A model generated the notes under the pieces. It was given only the letters and a program-made list of their open reading frames with translations, made no database searches and was not told where the DNA came from. A stretch of 8,231 nt of DNA from Firmicutes bacterium UBA3920 (GTDB taxonomy: Bacteria > Bacillota > Clostridia > Caldicoprobacterales > Xylanivirgaceae), in contig DGES01000091.1 in assembly GCA_002386065.1 (NCBI GenBank), positions 9,251-17,481 of the forward strand, given 5' to 3'. Each line of letters opens with the position of its first letter. Position 1 is the first letter of the stretch. The position numbers and the translations under genes were made by a program. Below, one piece after another: positions 1 to 6,297 of this stretch.

Positions 1-667
1 GCCCTTCTGCCTCCAAGATCTGTTCTTTTGTTTCCCTTCCGATTATAGACTGGAAGTTGTTTACCATAGCAGGATAGGGATCAGGACCTACAGCTGATCC
101 TAACATATAATAAGTAGATTCATGATTTTCAATGAGATCCTCAATAGCCACGTCAACTGCTTCTTTTAATGTCTTGGTACCACGTCTTACAGGTATGACT
201 TGTGCACCTAATAATTTCATACGAAATACATTTAGTTCTTGCCTCTTTGTGTCTTCTTCTCCCATATAGATGACACAATCCATGTCAAATAATGCACATG
301 CAGTAGCAGTGGCAACGCCATGTTGTCCGGCGCCGGTTTCTGCAATTATACGTTTCTTGCCTAATTTTTGTGCAAGTAAGGCTTGTCCTATGGTGTTATT
401 TATCTTGTGGGAACCAGTATGATTTAAGTCTTCCCTTTTTAGGTATATCTTTCCTCCACCCATTTTGTCTGTCAGCTTGCTTGCAAAATATAGTGGGCTT
501 GGTCTTCCAATATATTGCCTGTTATAATAGTCGAGTTGTTTTAAAAATTCCGCATCATCTTTTAACTTTTCATATACAGCTCTTATCTCATCTAATGCTT
601 TATTTAGTACATCTGGGACATACCTTCCTCCATATGGACCATAATAACCATTTACATTTCTTGACAT
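1..667 (-). CDS. trpB: Tryptophan synthase beta chain, N-terminal part (runs off left edge)
   Basis: TrpB is the PLP-dependent cytoplasmic subunit that condenses indole with L-serine to give L-tryptophan, normally in an alpha2-beta2 complex with TrpA. Translating the complement from ATG at 667 gives 222 codons with no stop: the opening GYYGPYGGRYVPDVL, then GRPSPLYFA near residue 54, and LKREDLNHTGSHKINN at about 76-91. K88 in HKIN is the lysine expected to form the Schiff base with PLP. AETGAGQHGVATATAC follows at about 109-124 and GSAVGPDPYP near 190. The family is usually about 390-400 residues, so roughly the last 45% lies outside the window. The motif set is that of the classical TrpB1 type. 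The start is supported by a GAGGAG ribosome site about 7 nt upstream. No trpE/G/D/C/F genes lie upstream; the neighbour is a PsiE-like gene. Whether trpA follows cannot be seen. Confidence 0.96.
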   Translation of the reverse strand, partial: MSRNVNGYYGPYGGRYVPDVLNKALDEIRAVYEKLKDDAEFLKQLDYYNRQYIGRPSPLYFASKLTDKMGGGKIYLKREDLNHTGSHKINNTIGQALLAQKLGKKRIIAETGAGQHGVATATACALFDMDCVIYMGEEDTKRQELNVFRMKLLGAQVIPVRRGTKTLKEAVDVAIEDLIENHESTYYMLGSAVGPDPYPAMVNNFQSIIGRETKEQILEAEG

Positions 668-716
668 AATAAAACTCCTCTCTTCTAATCTCCTCTTATC
701 TATGAATTTATATATA

Positions 717-744
717 ATTTTACACTATTTCATTCAATTGTCAA
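717..744 (-). promoter_or_regulatory. Sigma-A-type promoter for trpB
   Basis: On the minus strand a perfect -35 box TTGACA (739-744) is followed after 16 bp by TAAAAT (717-722), a 5/6 match to the -10 consensus. Transcription would start near 709-711, leaving a leader of about 42-44 nt that is mostly ribosome-binding sequence with two AGGAG runs. The -35 box overlaps the stop codon of the upstream psiE-like gene. The leader is too short for a T-box, TRAP or leader-peptide attenuator. Confidence 0.7.
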
Positions 745-1139
745 TCAAATATTAAGAAACGTCTTGTGGCAAATAGTATAGCTATAGCAATGGCTCCCAC
801 TAATAGTTCATAGGCATTTGATGAGTGTATGAGCATTTTTCTAGCTATTGCAAATAGCATAATATCTATTATGCTGCTTGGTGTATGAGTTATAAGGGTT
901 TCTATAAGCTCAAGACCTATTATTAGAAGTAAAATATGGGACAAAAAATTATTAAATAGATTATAGAGATCCATTTGTCTGGCACTATATATCTGTTTCA
1001 TAAGGATAAATATATCCTTTGTACTTATTATTACAGCTATAATTATGGCTAGAGCCAAGATAAGTTCCATCCACTTTGTGAATGCCATAATACTATTTGT
1101 TATTTTGTCTTCCATGTTTTTATCTTTTATTTTATTCAA
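741..1139 (-). CDS. PsiE-family four-helix membrane protein
   Basis: The 132-residue product resembles the PsiE family, small inner-membrane proteins named from a phosphate-starvation-inducible gene of E. coli; their molecular role is not established. Four hydrophobic segments are visible at about residues 25-47, 64-84, 88-104 and 110-129. The second carries LLIIGLELIETL and the third ends in IARKMLIH, both typical of the family. Length is normal. The start is probably TTG at 1139: GAGGGG lies 7 nt before it, whereas the first in-frame ATG (residue 9) has no ribosome site. The gene lies 73 nt ahead of trpB in the same direction, with no terminator visible between them, so read-through into trpB is possible although trpB has its own promoter. 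The family call rests on remembered motif layout, and there is no evidence here of phosphate regulation. Confidence 0.75.
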   Translation of the reverse strand: MNKIKDKNMEDKITNSIMAFTKWMELILALAIIIAVIISTKDIFILMKQIYSARQMDLYNLFNNFLSHILLLIIGLELIETLITHTPSSIIDIMLFAIARKMLIHSSNAYELLVGAIAIAILFATRRFLIFD

Positions 1140-1185
1140 AGTTAATCCCCTCGCATTAATTAAAATTGATAATTATTTTAAATAT

Positions 1186-1214
1186 AGCATAACAGCAAAT
1201 AAGGGGATTTACAA
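1186..1214 (-). promoter_or_regulatory. Candidate promoter for the psiE-like gene
   Basis: On the minus strand TTGTAA (1209-1214) and TATGCT (1186-1191) are separated by 17 bp. Each matches the sigma-A consensus at 4 of 6 positions. The predicted start near 1179 would leave a leader of about 40 nt before the TTG start at 1139. In such AT-rich DNA a match of this quality can arise by chance. Confidence 0.35.
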
Positions 1215-1356
1215 TTGGCTATTATGCTTGAATTTCTCAAAAAAATAAAAGAAACTTTATATGGAATTTGGTTTATATTTATTTTATAGTTTTTTACATT
1301 GAACCTTTGGAATTCTATAGATTTCTAAACTGGAATATGATGATATAAAGATACAC

Positions 1357-1419
1357 AAAGGCCCTTGGAGTACCAAGAGCCTTTATGTAAGGGGTTTGGG
1401 GGTTTGGGTAACTTACATA
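1357..1419. other. Two adjacent hairpins with a T/G-run loop in a 412-bp intergenic gap
   Basis: The gap from 1140 to 1551 has no credible gene. Hairpin 1 pairs AAAGGC (1357-1362) with GCCTTT (1379-1384) and CTTGG (1364-1368) with CCAAG (1373-1377), with one C/A mismatch and an AGTA loop. Hairpin 2 pairs TATGTAAG (1384-1391) with CTTACATA (1412-1419) around a 20-nt loop that, with the closing G, holds runs of 4, 5 and 3 G separated by TTT. Neither strand has a long T-tract after hairpin 1, so a simple terminator is not clear. The remainder is very AT-rich, and 1420-1551 shows only oligo-A/T. The element could be a structured RNA or a mobile repeat; its direction of transcription is unknown. 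Confidence 0.55.
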
Positions 1420-1551
1420 TTATATAATAACCTATTTTAAAAAAAATAAACATGTATTAAAAAAAACTTTTCGTTTATTTTGACATCTTTTGTCGAAAAT
1501 TATAAACTAAAACATAGTATATAAATATGATATTTAGTGGTTTGTCTGTTT

Positions 1552-2070
1552 ATTTTAATATACTTTCCGTACGCGGGAGGCCTTGACTGTCTTTATCGGG
1601 ATACGTACTACACAACTTTTTACCTGTTTTTTGCTATAGCACCGGTCCTTTAAAGGGCAGTTTTCACAAGCCTTATGGGGGAAATATGCGGATGTCTGAC
1701 TTTTGCTTACGCCTGCGTTAATTGGTGTATATCCACCAGGGCATTTTTTAATAATATTGGTGTCCTCGTCTATCTCAAAGTCAGTGGCCGATATTTCCTT
1801 TGTAGGCTCCCTCCCTGTCATATCGGTAAGATGAATCTCCATAGCGCTATCATCGGCAATTTCATGAATATCTTCCGAATGGTAACCGCCATCTACATAT
1901 ATATCAGTGCAACCTGTATTTTCACCAATGGTCTTAAGTCGGTCTTCTAGCATCTTAACGTCGCTGGTATTGTTGGTATCAATAGCATAATCAGTAATAA
2001 GTTGATAAGGGTTATCCCTTGCGCAGGTTTCAGATATCTGGAGGACATAGCCACTTTGGCTTAATGTTTT
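1552..2070 (-). pseudogene. IS1182-like DDE transposase fragment, truncated at both ends
   Basis: The complement is open from just after a stop at 2071-2073 to a TAA at 1552-1554, 172 codons. It encodes a middle slice of a DDE transposase: SQSGY near the start, then YQLITDYAIDTNNTSDV, then DIYVDGGYHSEDI, which carries the aspartate expected for the second catalytic position. LTDMTGREP follows, and finally a cysteine cluster CENCPLKDRC close to the end. This order fits IS1182-like transposases of clostridia, usually around 450-550 residues. Missing are the N-terminal DNA-binding region with the first catalytic Asp, and everything after the cysteine cluster, including the catalytic Glu. The internal ATG at 1953 is not a real start. 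No inverted repeats were recognised at either edge. The exact IS family could be a related DDE group. Confidence 0.8.
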
Positions 2071-2107
2071 TCATTGTTGATTACATTATATAGGATTGAC
2101 TATGCAT

Positions 2108-2140
2108 AAGGAAGACCCCTTAGTGGGGTATTCCTTTTTT
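2108..2140 (+). terminator. Rho-independent terminator, orphan
   Basis: AAGGAA (2108-2113) pairs with TTCCTT (2131-2136) and ACCCC (2115-2119) with GGGGT (2125-2129), with one G/A mismatch and a TTAGT loop. The T-tract at 2135-2140 gives it a plus-strand direction. No intact plus-strand gene lies upstream in the window, so it probably belonged to a gene lost when the IS1182-like fragment was placed or trimmed here. Confidence 0.7.
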
Positions 2141-2178
2141 GGAATTTAATACCCGATGCCCATGAAATTATACACTAA

Positions 2179-2427
2179 CTTGAATTAATTTCAAATAAAG
2201 GCTTAGAAGAATTAGAAAAGTCAATAAAAGAATTAGAAAAAATAAACTCTTTAAATATAGATACAGAAAAGATAAAACTTTTATGTAATAGAAAAGAAGA
2301 AACCATAGATGGAAATAAGCATAAAAACACAGAAATAGAGGAGCATTCAAAGTTAATCCTTAATCATTATGGAGATTTACTAAAAAATTCATCAGGAGAT
2401 TTTGATAAGGAGGCTTTGATAATATGA
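2179..2427 (+). pseudogene. istA: C-terminal remnant of an IS21-family IstA transposase
   Basis: An open frame follows an in-frame TAA at 2176-2178 and ends in TGA at 2425-2427, giving about 82 residues that are very Lys/Glu/Leu rich (GLEELEKSIKELEKINSL and onward). The residues alone are not diagnostic. The identification rests on position: the stop overlaps the ATG of the following istB in an ATGA arrangement, the standard IS21 layout of istA then istB. Everything 5' of this tail, including the helix-turn-helix and the DDE catalytic core, is missing. The sequence before 2179 is unrelated. It is a non-functional tail. Confidence 0.55.
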
Positions 2428-2998
2428 AAAAAGATATAGTTAAAACTAATATAAAAACCATAGCAAAGGAGTTGAAATTATCATATATAATTAGAAATAT
2501 AGAGGATGAAATAAAGGAAGCAAATATAAAGAATTTAACATATGAGGCTTTTCTTTTATCCTTACTAGAAAACGAATATGATTTAAGAAAAGCAAATGGA
2601 ATAAAAAGTATATAGAAGACCTAAGCATAGAGGATTTACCTCAAGATGCAAGAGATAAGATAAAAGTATTTTCATCATTAGATTTTATAGAAACAGGGCA
2701 AAATATAATACTTGCAGTAAACCCTGGTACAGGAAAAACACATATAGCTATAGGACTTGGAATTATGGCCTGTAACAAAGGATATAAGGTTCTTTTTACC
2801 ACAATACCATTGCTAGTAAATGAACTAAAAAAATCTAGATCTGAAAAAACATTGAGGGCTTTTGAAAAGAAATTCGAAAAATATGACCTTATTATAGCAG
2901 ACGAATTAGGATATATCTCTTTCGATAAAGAAGCCTCTGAACTATTATTCACTTACCTGTCCTTGAGGGCAGGTAGAAAATCTCCACCCTACCCTTGA
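2424..2998 (+). pseudogene. istB: Decayed IS21-family IstB ATP-binding helper protein
   Basis: IstB is the AAA+ ATPase that assists IstA in IS21 transposition. AAGGAGG at 2407-2413 precedes ATG 2424. The first frame gives 63 residues ending ANGIKSI and a stop. A second frame picks up as KYIEDLSIEDLPQDARDKI, so the reading frame is broken near 2609. The later part has a Walker A region ending NPGTGKT and a Walker B region LIIADELGYISFDKEA. The first Gly of Walker A (expected GNPGTGKT) is Val, codon GTA at 2717-2719, which would damage the P-loop. Homology stops at LSLRAGRKS (about 2983), where IS30-type sequence begins, so the C-terminal sensor region is lost. The intact family is about 240-260 residues. 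The gene therefore has three independent defects: frameshift, P-loop change and 3' truncation. Confidence 0.88.
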
Positions 2999-3025
2999 CA
3001 ACGCTGGTGATGATATAATTTTGCC

Positions 3026-3056
3026 AGGCCTTTTGGCATATTATGCCGAAAGGCCT
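3026..3056 (-). terminator. Strong hairpin after the IS30 transposase
   Basis: A 15-bp stem pairs 3026-3040 with 3042-3056. The only imperfection is a T/G wobble, and the centre is a TAT-A-type turn. It starts 10 bp beyond the transposase stop on the minus strand. No good T-tract follows on that strand, so it may slow or block transcription, or stabilise the mRNA 3' end, rather than act as a textbook terminator. A short hairpin between the transposase stop and the IS end is a common arrangement. Confidence 0.5.
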
Positions 3057-3065
3057 CCCCATTTA

Positions 3066-4123
3066 CTATCCAGTTATACCTAAGAGATTTAATTCGCTCT
3101 TAAAACATTCATTGGGCGTCAGGTAGCTTAAGATTTTCCTCGGTAGGTTATTAATCCAATTTTGGATCCTCCTAAGCGTCTCTATCGATAGGTCTTTAAG
3201 CGATTTCCCTTTCGGTATAAAGCGTCTAACAATACCGTTATGAAATTCATTTGTGCCACGCTCCCAAGATGAATAAAGGTGAGGAAAATAGGCTTTGCTC
3301 CCATACTCATCTAGTTTGTCAGAAAGACCACTAAATTCTGAGCCATTATCTGCTGTTATCGTTTTAAAAACTTTTGAAAACAAATCCCCATACTCCTCTT
3401 TAAGAGACTGTGTGCAATTATTCACTGCATCGTTAGTTTTACCTTCCAGTAGGAATAGTAAATCGTGTCTAGTTTTTCTTTCTATTAAGGTCATAATAAC
3501 AGGCTCACTAGAACATTTACCAATCACCGTATCTATCTCCCAATGCCCAAACTCTTCCCGTTTATCTACCTCTTGAGGCCTTTGCTCTATGCTTTCACCA
3601 AGCCAAGGTTTCGTTTATTAGGCCTTATGCGGGGTTTCTTTGATTTTAAACGGGTTTTGAGAAGCAAGTCTATATTCTTTACCTTCATAAACCCTTTATC
3701 TATATAGTTATATAAGGTCTTGGTACATACCATTGGTTTATCAATCCATTGAGGATCAGTTTTACATGAACCCACAACGGCATCAGGGGACCACTTATCT
3801 TTTAAGATTTTATCCTCTGCAAAGCTTACAAAGTCTTCTGCTTCCGCCAATTTGATTTTGCAACCGCAGTTATGACGGTTCTTTTCGTAAACTGCCTGCC
3901 CAGTCTCTGGATAGTAAGCTTCATACGTTTCTAAGTTACTCCTTAATTGGGTAACAGTACCTCTTTTTATCTCTCTGCTTATAGTACTAGAATCACGACC
4001 TAGCTTTCTTGCTATATAACTTTGATTCTTGCCTTCTTGCAGTAGAGCATGTATTTCTCCACGTTCATATGGTGTTAGATATTTAAACTTTCGTCTACTT
4101 GTGGTAGAATTAGTATCAGCCAT
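3066..4123 (-). pseudogene. IS30-family transposase, frameshifted
   Basis: This DDE transposase is split into two minus-strand frames that together would give about 350 residues, a normal IS30 length. The N-terminal half has the helix-turn-helix YLTPYERGEIHALLQEGKN with SYIARKLGRDSSTISREIKRG. The C-terminal half has the catalytic motifs in order: FGHWEIDTVIG (first Asp), TITADNGSEF (second Asp) and SSWERGTNEFHNGIVRRF (Glu), ending at TAG/TAA-type stop 3066-3068. ATG 4123 is the likely start: AGGTG lies 6 nt before it, while the GTG at 4132 falls inside that ribosome site. The first frame stops at 3587-3589 just after KRNLGL, whereas family members continue LG-x-SIEQRP; that continuation (GESIEQRPQEVDKREEFG) is present in the other frame. 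The break coincides with CTTGGCTTGG on the minus strand. Apart from this lesion the coding sequence looks recent. Confidence 0.92.
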
Positions 4124-4143
4124 AGTGAGCACCTCACTGTATC

Positions 4144-4172
4144 TTGATTTTTTTAGACAAAAACATTATACA
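4144..4172 (+). promoter_or_regulatory. Candidate outward promoter at the IS30 right end
   Basis: On the plus strand TTGATT (4144-4149) is separated by 17 bp from TATACA (4167-4172); each matches the sigma-A consensus at 4 of 6 positions. It would fire out of the IS30 element, through the toroid-like stub, into the ABC operon starting at 4416. It overlaps the transposase promoter on the other strand. No better promoter is obvious between the IS end and 4416. Confidence 0.4.
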
Positions 4173-4194
4173 TGATTTTCTCGCTATGGTTCAA
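4165..4194 (-). promoter_or_regulatory. Promoter of the IS30 transposase
   Basis: On the minus strand a perfect TATAAT -10 box (4165-4170) lies 18 bp from TTGAAC (4189-4194), a 4/6 match to the -35 consensus. Transcription would begin near 4158, about 35 nt before the ATG at 4123. The -35 box sits at or very near the element's right edge. Confidence 0.6.
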
Positions 4195-4202
4195 TTTTAT
4201 TT

Positions 4203-4397
4203 ATTGCATTTAATTATACAATCAACCAAACAAAAATACTTCTTCTTGGAGAAGAAAATTTGAATAAGAATTTTATATCTGAGAAGGAAATACTGGACTA
4301 TATAGAGGAATATAGATGTAATGGTGGCTTTAAAATGAATAAGATGGACGATTGCTTTGACATACAAGCAACTTATTACTTTGTAGATCTTTTATAA
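4203..4397 (+). pseudogene. C-terminal stub of an alpha/alpha-toroid (prenyltransferase-like) protein
   Basis: A plus-strand frame becomes coherent right after the IS30 edge and ends in TAA at 4395-4397, giving about 64 residues. It reads NQTKILLLGEENLN, then an ISEKEILDYIEEYRCNGGF segment, then DDCFDIQATYYFVDLL. The pattern Cys-x-Gly-Gly-Phe followed about 15-20 residues later by Ala-Thr-Tyr-Tyr is what is seen in prenyltransferase/squalene-cyclase-type alpha/alpha-toroid repeats; the assignment rests on this short stretch. There is no start codon with a ribosome site, and the 5' part is missing, so this is a truncated tail. It lies 18 bp before the ABC ATPase gene in the same direction, suggesting it was once the gene ahead of it in one operon. 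Confidence 0.5.
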
Positions 4398-4415
4398 TAA
4401 AACGGAGGAAGAAAA

Positions 4416-5111
4416 TTGAAGTTGGAATTAAAGAATATAAAAAAGAATGTTTTATTTAATAATCAGCAGATATCCATATTGAAGGATGTTAGCATGACAT
4501 GTCAATCAGGGCAGATTGTTGTAATTGTTGGAGAATCGGGAAGTGGTAAAAGCACCTTGTTAAATATTATGTCAACGCTTGATGATGCTACTGCTGGTGA
4601 GTATTTGTGGAAGGGTAATAATATTTTTTCATTTAGTAAGAAGAAGCAAGAAAGCTTTTTGGCAAACAATATAGGAATTGTATTTCAACAATATAACCTT
4701 ATAAATGATATGCCAGCTGATGATAATGTTAAGATTGCCCTTTATGTAAATAGTGAAGTTAAAAAAAGAGATAGGGATAAAAAGGTTGATGAAGTATTAG
4801 ATAAGGTAGGCTTGTATGATCGAAAGAAACATTTACCTAATACTTTATCAGGAGGAGAGCAACAAAGAGTTGCTATTGCTAGAGCTATAATTAATAATCC
4901 GGATATTGTTTTTGCGGATGAGCCCACAGGTAACGTAGATAGAGATAATGAAGAGCATATATTAAATATCATTAGAGAAATAGCCAATCAAGGTAAAATA
5001 GTAGTTATTGTCACCCATAGTGAAGTGGTAAAAACATTTGCTGACAAAGTATATAGACTATCAGATGGAAGATTAATTGAAGAAACAAGAAGTGAGGAGA
5101 AGCTAAGATGA
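4416..5111 (+). CDS. ABC transporter ATP-binding protein, MacB/LolD type
   Basis: This is the cytoplasmic ATPase of an ABC system of the MacB/LolD/FtsE class. The 231 residues contain Walker A GESGSGKST (39-47), a Q-loop within VFQQYNL (about 89-95), the ABC signature LSGGEQQR (144-151), Walker B IVFADEP (164-170, catalytic Glu 169), the D-loop GNVD (172-175) and the H-loop histidine in VTHS (201). Length and motif spacing are normal and all catalytic residues are present. The start is TTG at 4416, with GGAGG 7 nt upstream. The gene overlaps the following permease by 4 bp (ATGA), indicating translational coupling. ATPases of this group usually serve mechanotransmission-type exporters or lipoprotein/peptide handling and antimicrobial resistance systems. 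The substrate cannot be told from this gene. Confidence 0.95.
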   Translation: MKLELKNIKKNVLFNNQQISILKDVSMTCQSGQIVVIVGESGSGKSTLLNIMSTLDDATAGEYLWKGNNIFSFSKKKQESFLANNIGIVFQQYNLINDMPADDNVKIALYVNSEVKKRDRDKKVDEVLDKVGLYDRKKHLPNTLSGGEQQRVAIARAIINNPDIVFADEPTGNVDRDNEEHILNIIREIANQGKIVVIVTHSEVVKTFADKVYRLSDGRLIEETRSEEKLR

Positions 5112-6277
5112 AGTTTGTAGATGTATTTGAAATGGCATATAAAAATACAAAGAGGAAAAAGAAAAAGAACATAGCAATAGTTGTTATTTTTGCTGTAATA
5201 ATTATAGTATTTAATCTTACATATACATTAACGGTTGCACTTTCAGATAAAGCATCAACAAACATAACAGATAATTCTAATCTTAAAATTATTGATGTCG
5301 ATACAGTTGGGGAAGAAATAAGTGAGGAAAGTATAAGTAGGATAAGAGAGATAGACCATGTAGACATGGCTATATTTAAGTTTACACCATCAGTATCAAT
5401 TGATAAGGATGCAGTTGAAGCAACGGTTTTAGCAATGAATAGTGAGCAAGCATCTTATATTAGTGGCTATAGTCTTGAGCTTGGAGATGAAGATATAATA
5501 TTAAACTCTAATATGGAGGATTTGGGATATAAGCCAGGAGACCAAATTGAAATATCATATAATGCTCGTGTTACAAGTGATTCTGGTACAAGAGTCTCAA
5601 AGAAGTTGACTTTAGTAGGTTTTTATCAACAGCCAATGATTGCAAGCTGGTATGAAAATGTCTTTATAGTGTCACAGAATACAGTTAATGAGATAGGAGC
5701 ATCCCTATATGGCACATCTATAGAAAACTTCAAAGATTCGGGAATTACCAGACAAACAATCAATGTCTTTATTGATGAGGTGGATAATGTTAAAGTGGTT
5801 GCAGATTTAATTGAGAGAGAAGGCCTAATAACATCATATGGGCTTGAATATAGTGAGGGCTTACCACAGCTTGCAAAAATGATAATTTTAATTGGCATGA
5901 TAATTATTGTTACACTTTTATTATTAGGGGTAGTTATAATGAATGTAACTCTTAATAATTCTCTTAAGGAAAGATATAGGGAAATAGGAATATTAAAATC
6001 TATAGGAATTAATTCACAGAGTATTTCCAAAATACTTAATCTTGAAGTTTTCTTTATCTGGGTTGTTATTTCAATAATAGCTACGTTAATGTCTGTTTTA
6101 GTAATCAAGTTACTACCCAAGCTTATGGATTTATCTATGATGGGTGATTTAAAATTTACTGTATTGCAGTTTATTGTGTCAATTGCTGCTACGTATCTTG
6201 TCATGATTATAACAACGTCAAGAACAATAAGAAAAGTTTCACAATTAAAAACAATAGATGTACTAAGAAGTATGTAG
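5108..6277 (+). CDS. ABC transporter permease, FtsX/MacB type
   Basis: The 389-residue product is the membrane partner of the preceding ATPase. A basic N-terminus (KNTKRKKKKN) leads into TM1 at about 22-45. A large extracytoplasmic domain of roughly 210 residues follows, then three C-terminal helices at about 258-282, 314-336 and 349-371. The four-helix plan with a long loop after TM1, and ERYREIGILKSIG (288-300) between TM2 and TM3, are hallmarks of FtsX/MacB-type permeases; the latter segment is the likely coupling helix contacting the ATPase. The C-terminus ends IDVLRSM, like the P-x-x-x-LR ending of the family. Length is typical. The ATG overlaps the stop of the ATPase gene, and a GTGAGGAG-like ribosome site lies inside that gene's last codons. 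A homodimer with two ATPase copies is expected. Confidence 0.93.
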   Translation: MKFVDVFEMAYKNTKRKKKKNIAIVVIFAVIIIVFNLTYTLTVALSDKASTNITDNSNLKIIDVDTVGEEISEESISRIREIDHVDMAIFKFTPSVSIDKDAVEATVLAMNSEQASYISGYSLELGDEDIILNSNMEDLGYKPGDQIEISYNARVTSDSGTRVSKKLTLVGFYQQPMIASWYENVFIVSQNTVNEIGASLYGTSIENFKDSGITRQTINVFIDEVDNVKVVADLIEREGLITSYGLEYSEGLPQLAKMIILIGMIIIVTLLLLGVVIMNVTLNNSLKERYREIGILKSIGINSQSISKILNLEVFFIWVVISIIATLMSVLVIKLLPKLMDLSMMGDLKFTVLQFIVSIAATYLVMIITTSRTIRKVSQLKTIDVLRSM

Positions 6278-6297
6278 AATAAGAAAAGAGGAAGATA

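Larger units (their letters stand above)
2984..4195 (-). mobile_element. IS30-family insertion sequence (ends approximate)
   Basis: The element comprises the frameshifted transposase with its promoter and a downstream hairpin. The left edge is placed where istB homology ends (about 2984). The right edge lies between the transposase promoter (-35 box at 4189-4194) and the point near 4203 where a different reading frame becomes coherent. Comparing the two edges inward, I can see only a weak imperfect inverted match (AGAAAATC then TTGACAA on the left, AGAAAATC then TTGTCTAA on the right). The left AGAAAATC also lies inside istB codons, so I cannot fix the termini. No target duplication was found, as expected if the flanks were later rearranged. 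Confidence 0.65.

Noticed and set aside
370..669. A 99-residue plus-strand open frame
   Set aside because: It lies antisense to trpB, whose motifs are unmistakable; it is a shadow.
1045..1248. A 67-residue plus-strand open frame with hydrophobic residues
   Set aside because: It mostly mirrors the psiE-like gene and its upstream AT-rich leader, and has no ribosome site.
1480..1506. Perfect TTGACA with a TATAAA downstream on the plus strand
   Set aside because: The spacer is only 15 bp and no plus-strand gene follows; it is probably chance in an AT-rich gap.
2077..2106. TTGATT-18-TATGCA promoter-like pair on the plus strand
   Set aside because: It leads straight into the terminator hairpin at 2108 with no gene, and the boxes are weak.
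2641..2952. A 103-residue minus-strand open frame
   Set aside because: It is the antisense of the istB remnant, which carries recognisable Walker motifs.
3295..3576. A 93-residue plus-strand open frame within the IS30 element
   Set aside because: It is antisense to the catalytic half of the transposase and has no support of its own.
3590..3608. Programmed frameshifting in the IS30 transposase
   Set aside because: No slippery heptamer is present at the junction, and the CTTGG duplication explains the break more simply.
5626..6204. A 192-residue minus-strand open frame
   Set aside because: It is a mirror of the permease, whose helices and coupling motif fit a known family; no ribosome site or neighbours support the antisense frame.
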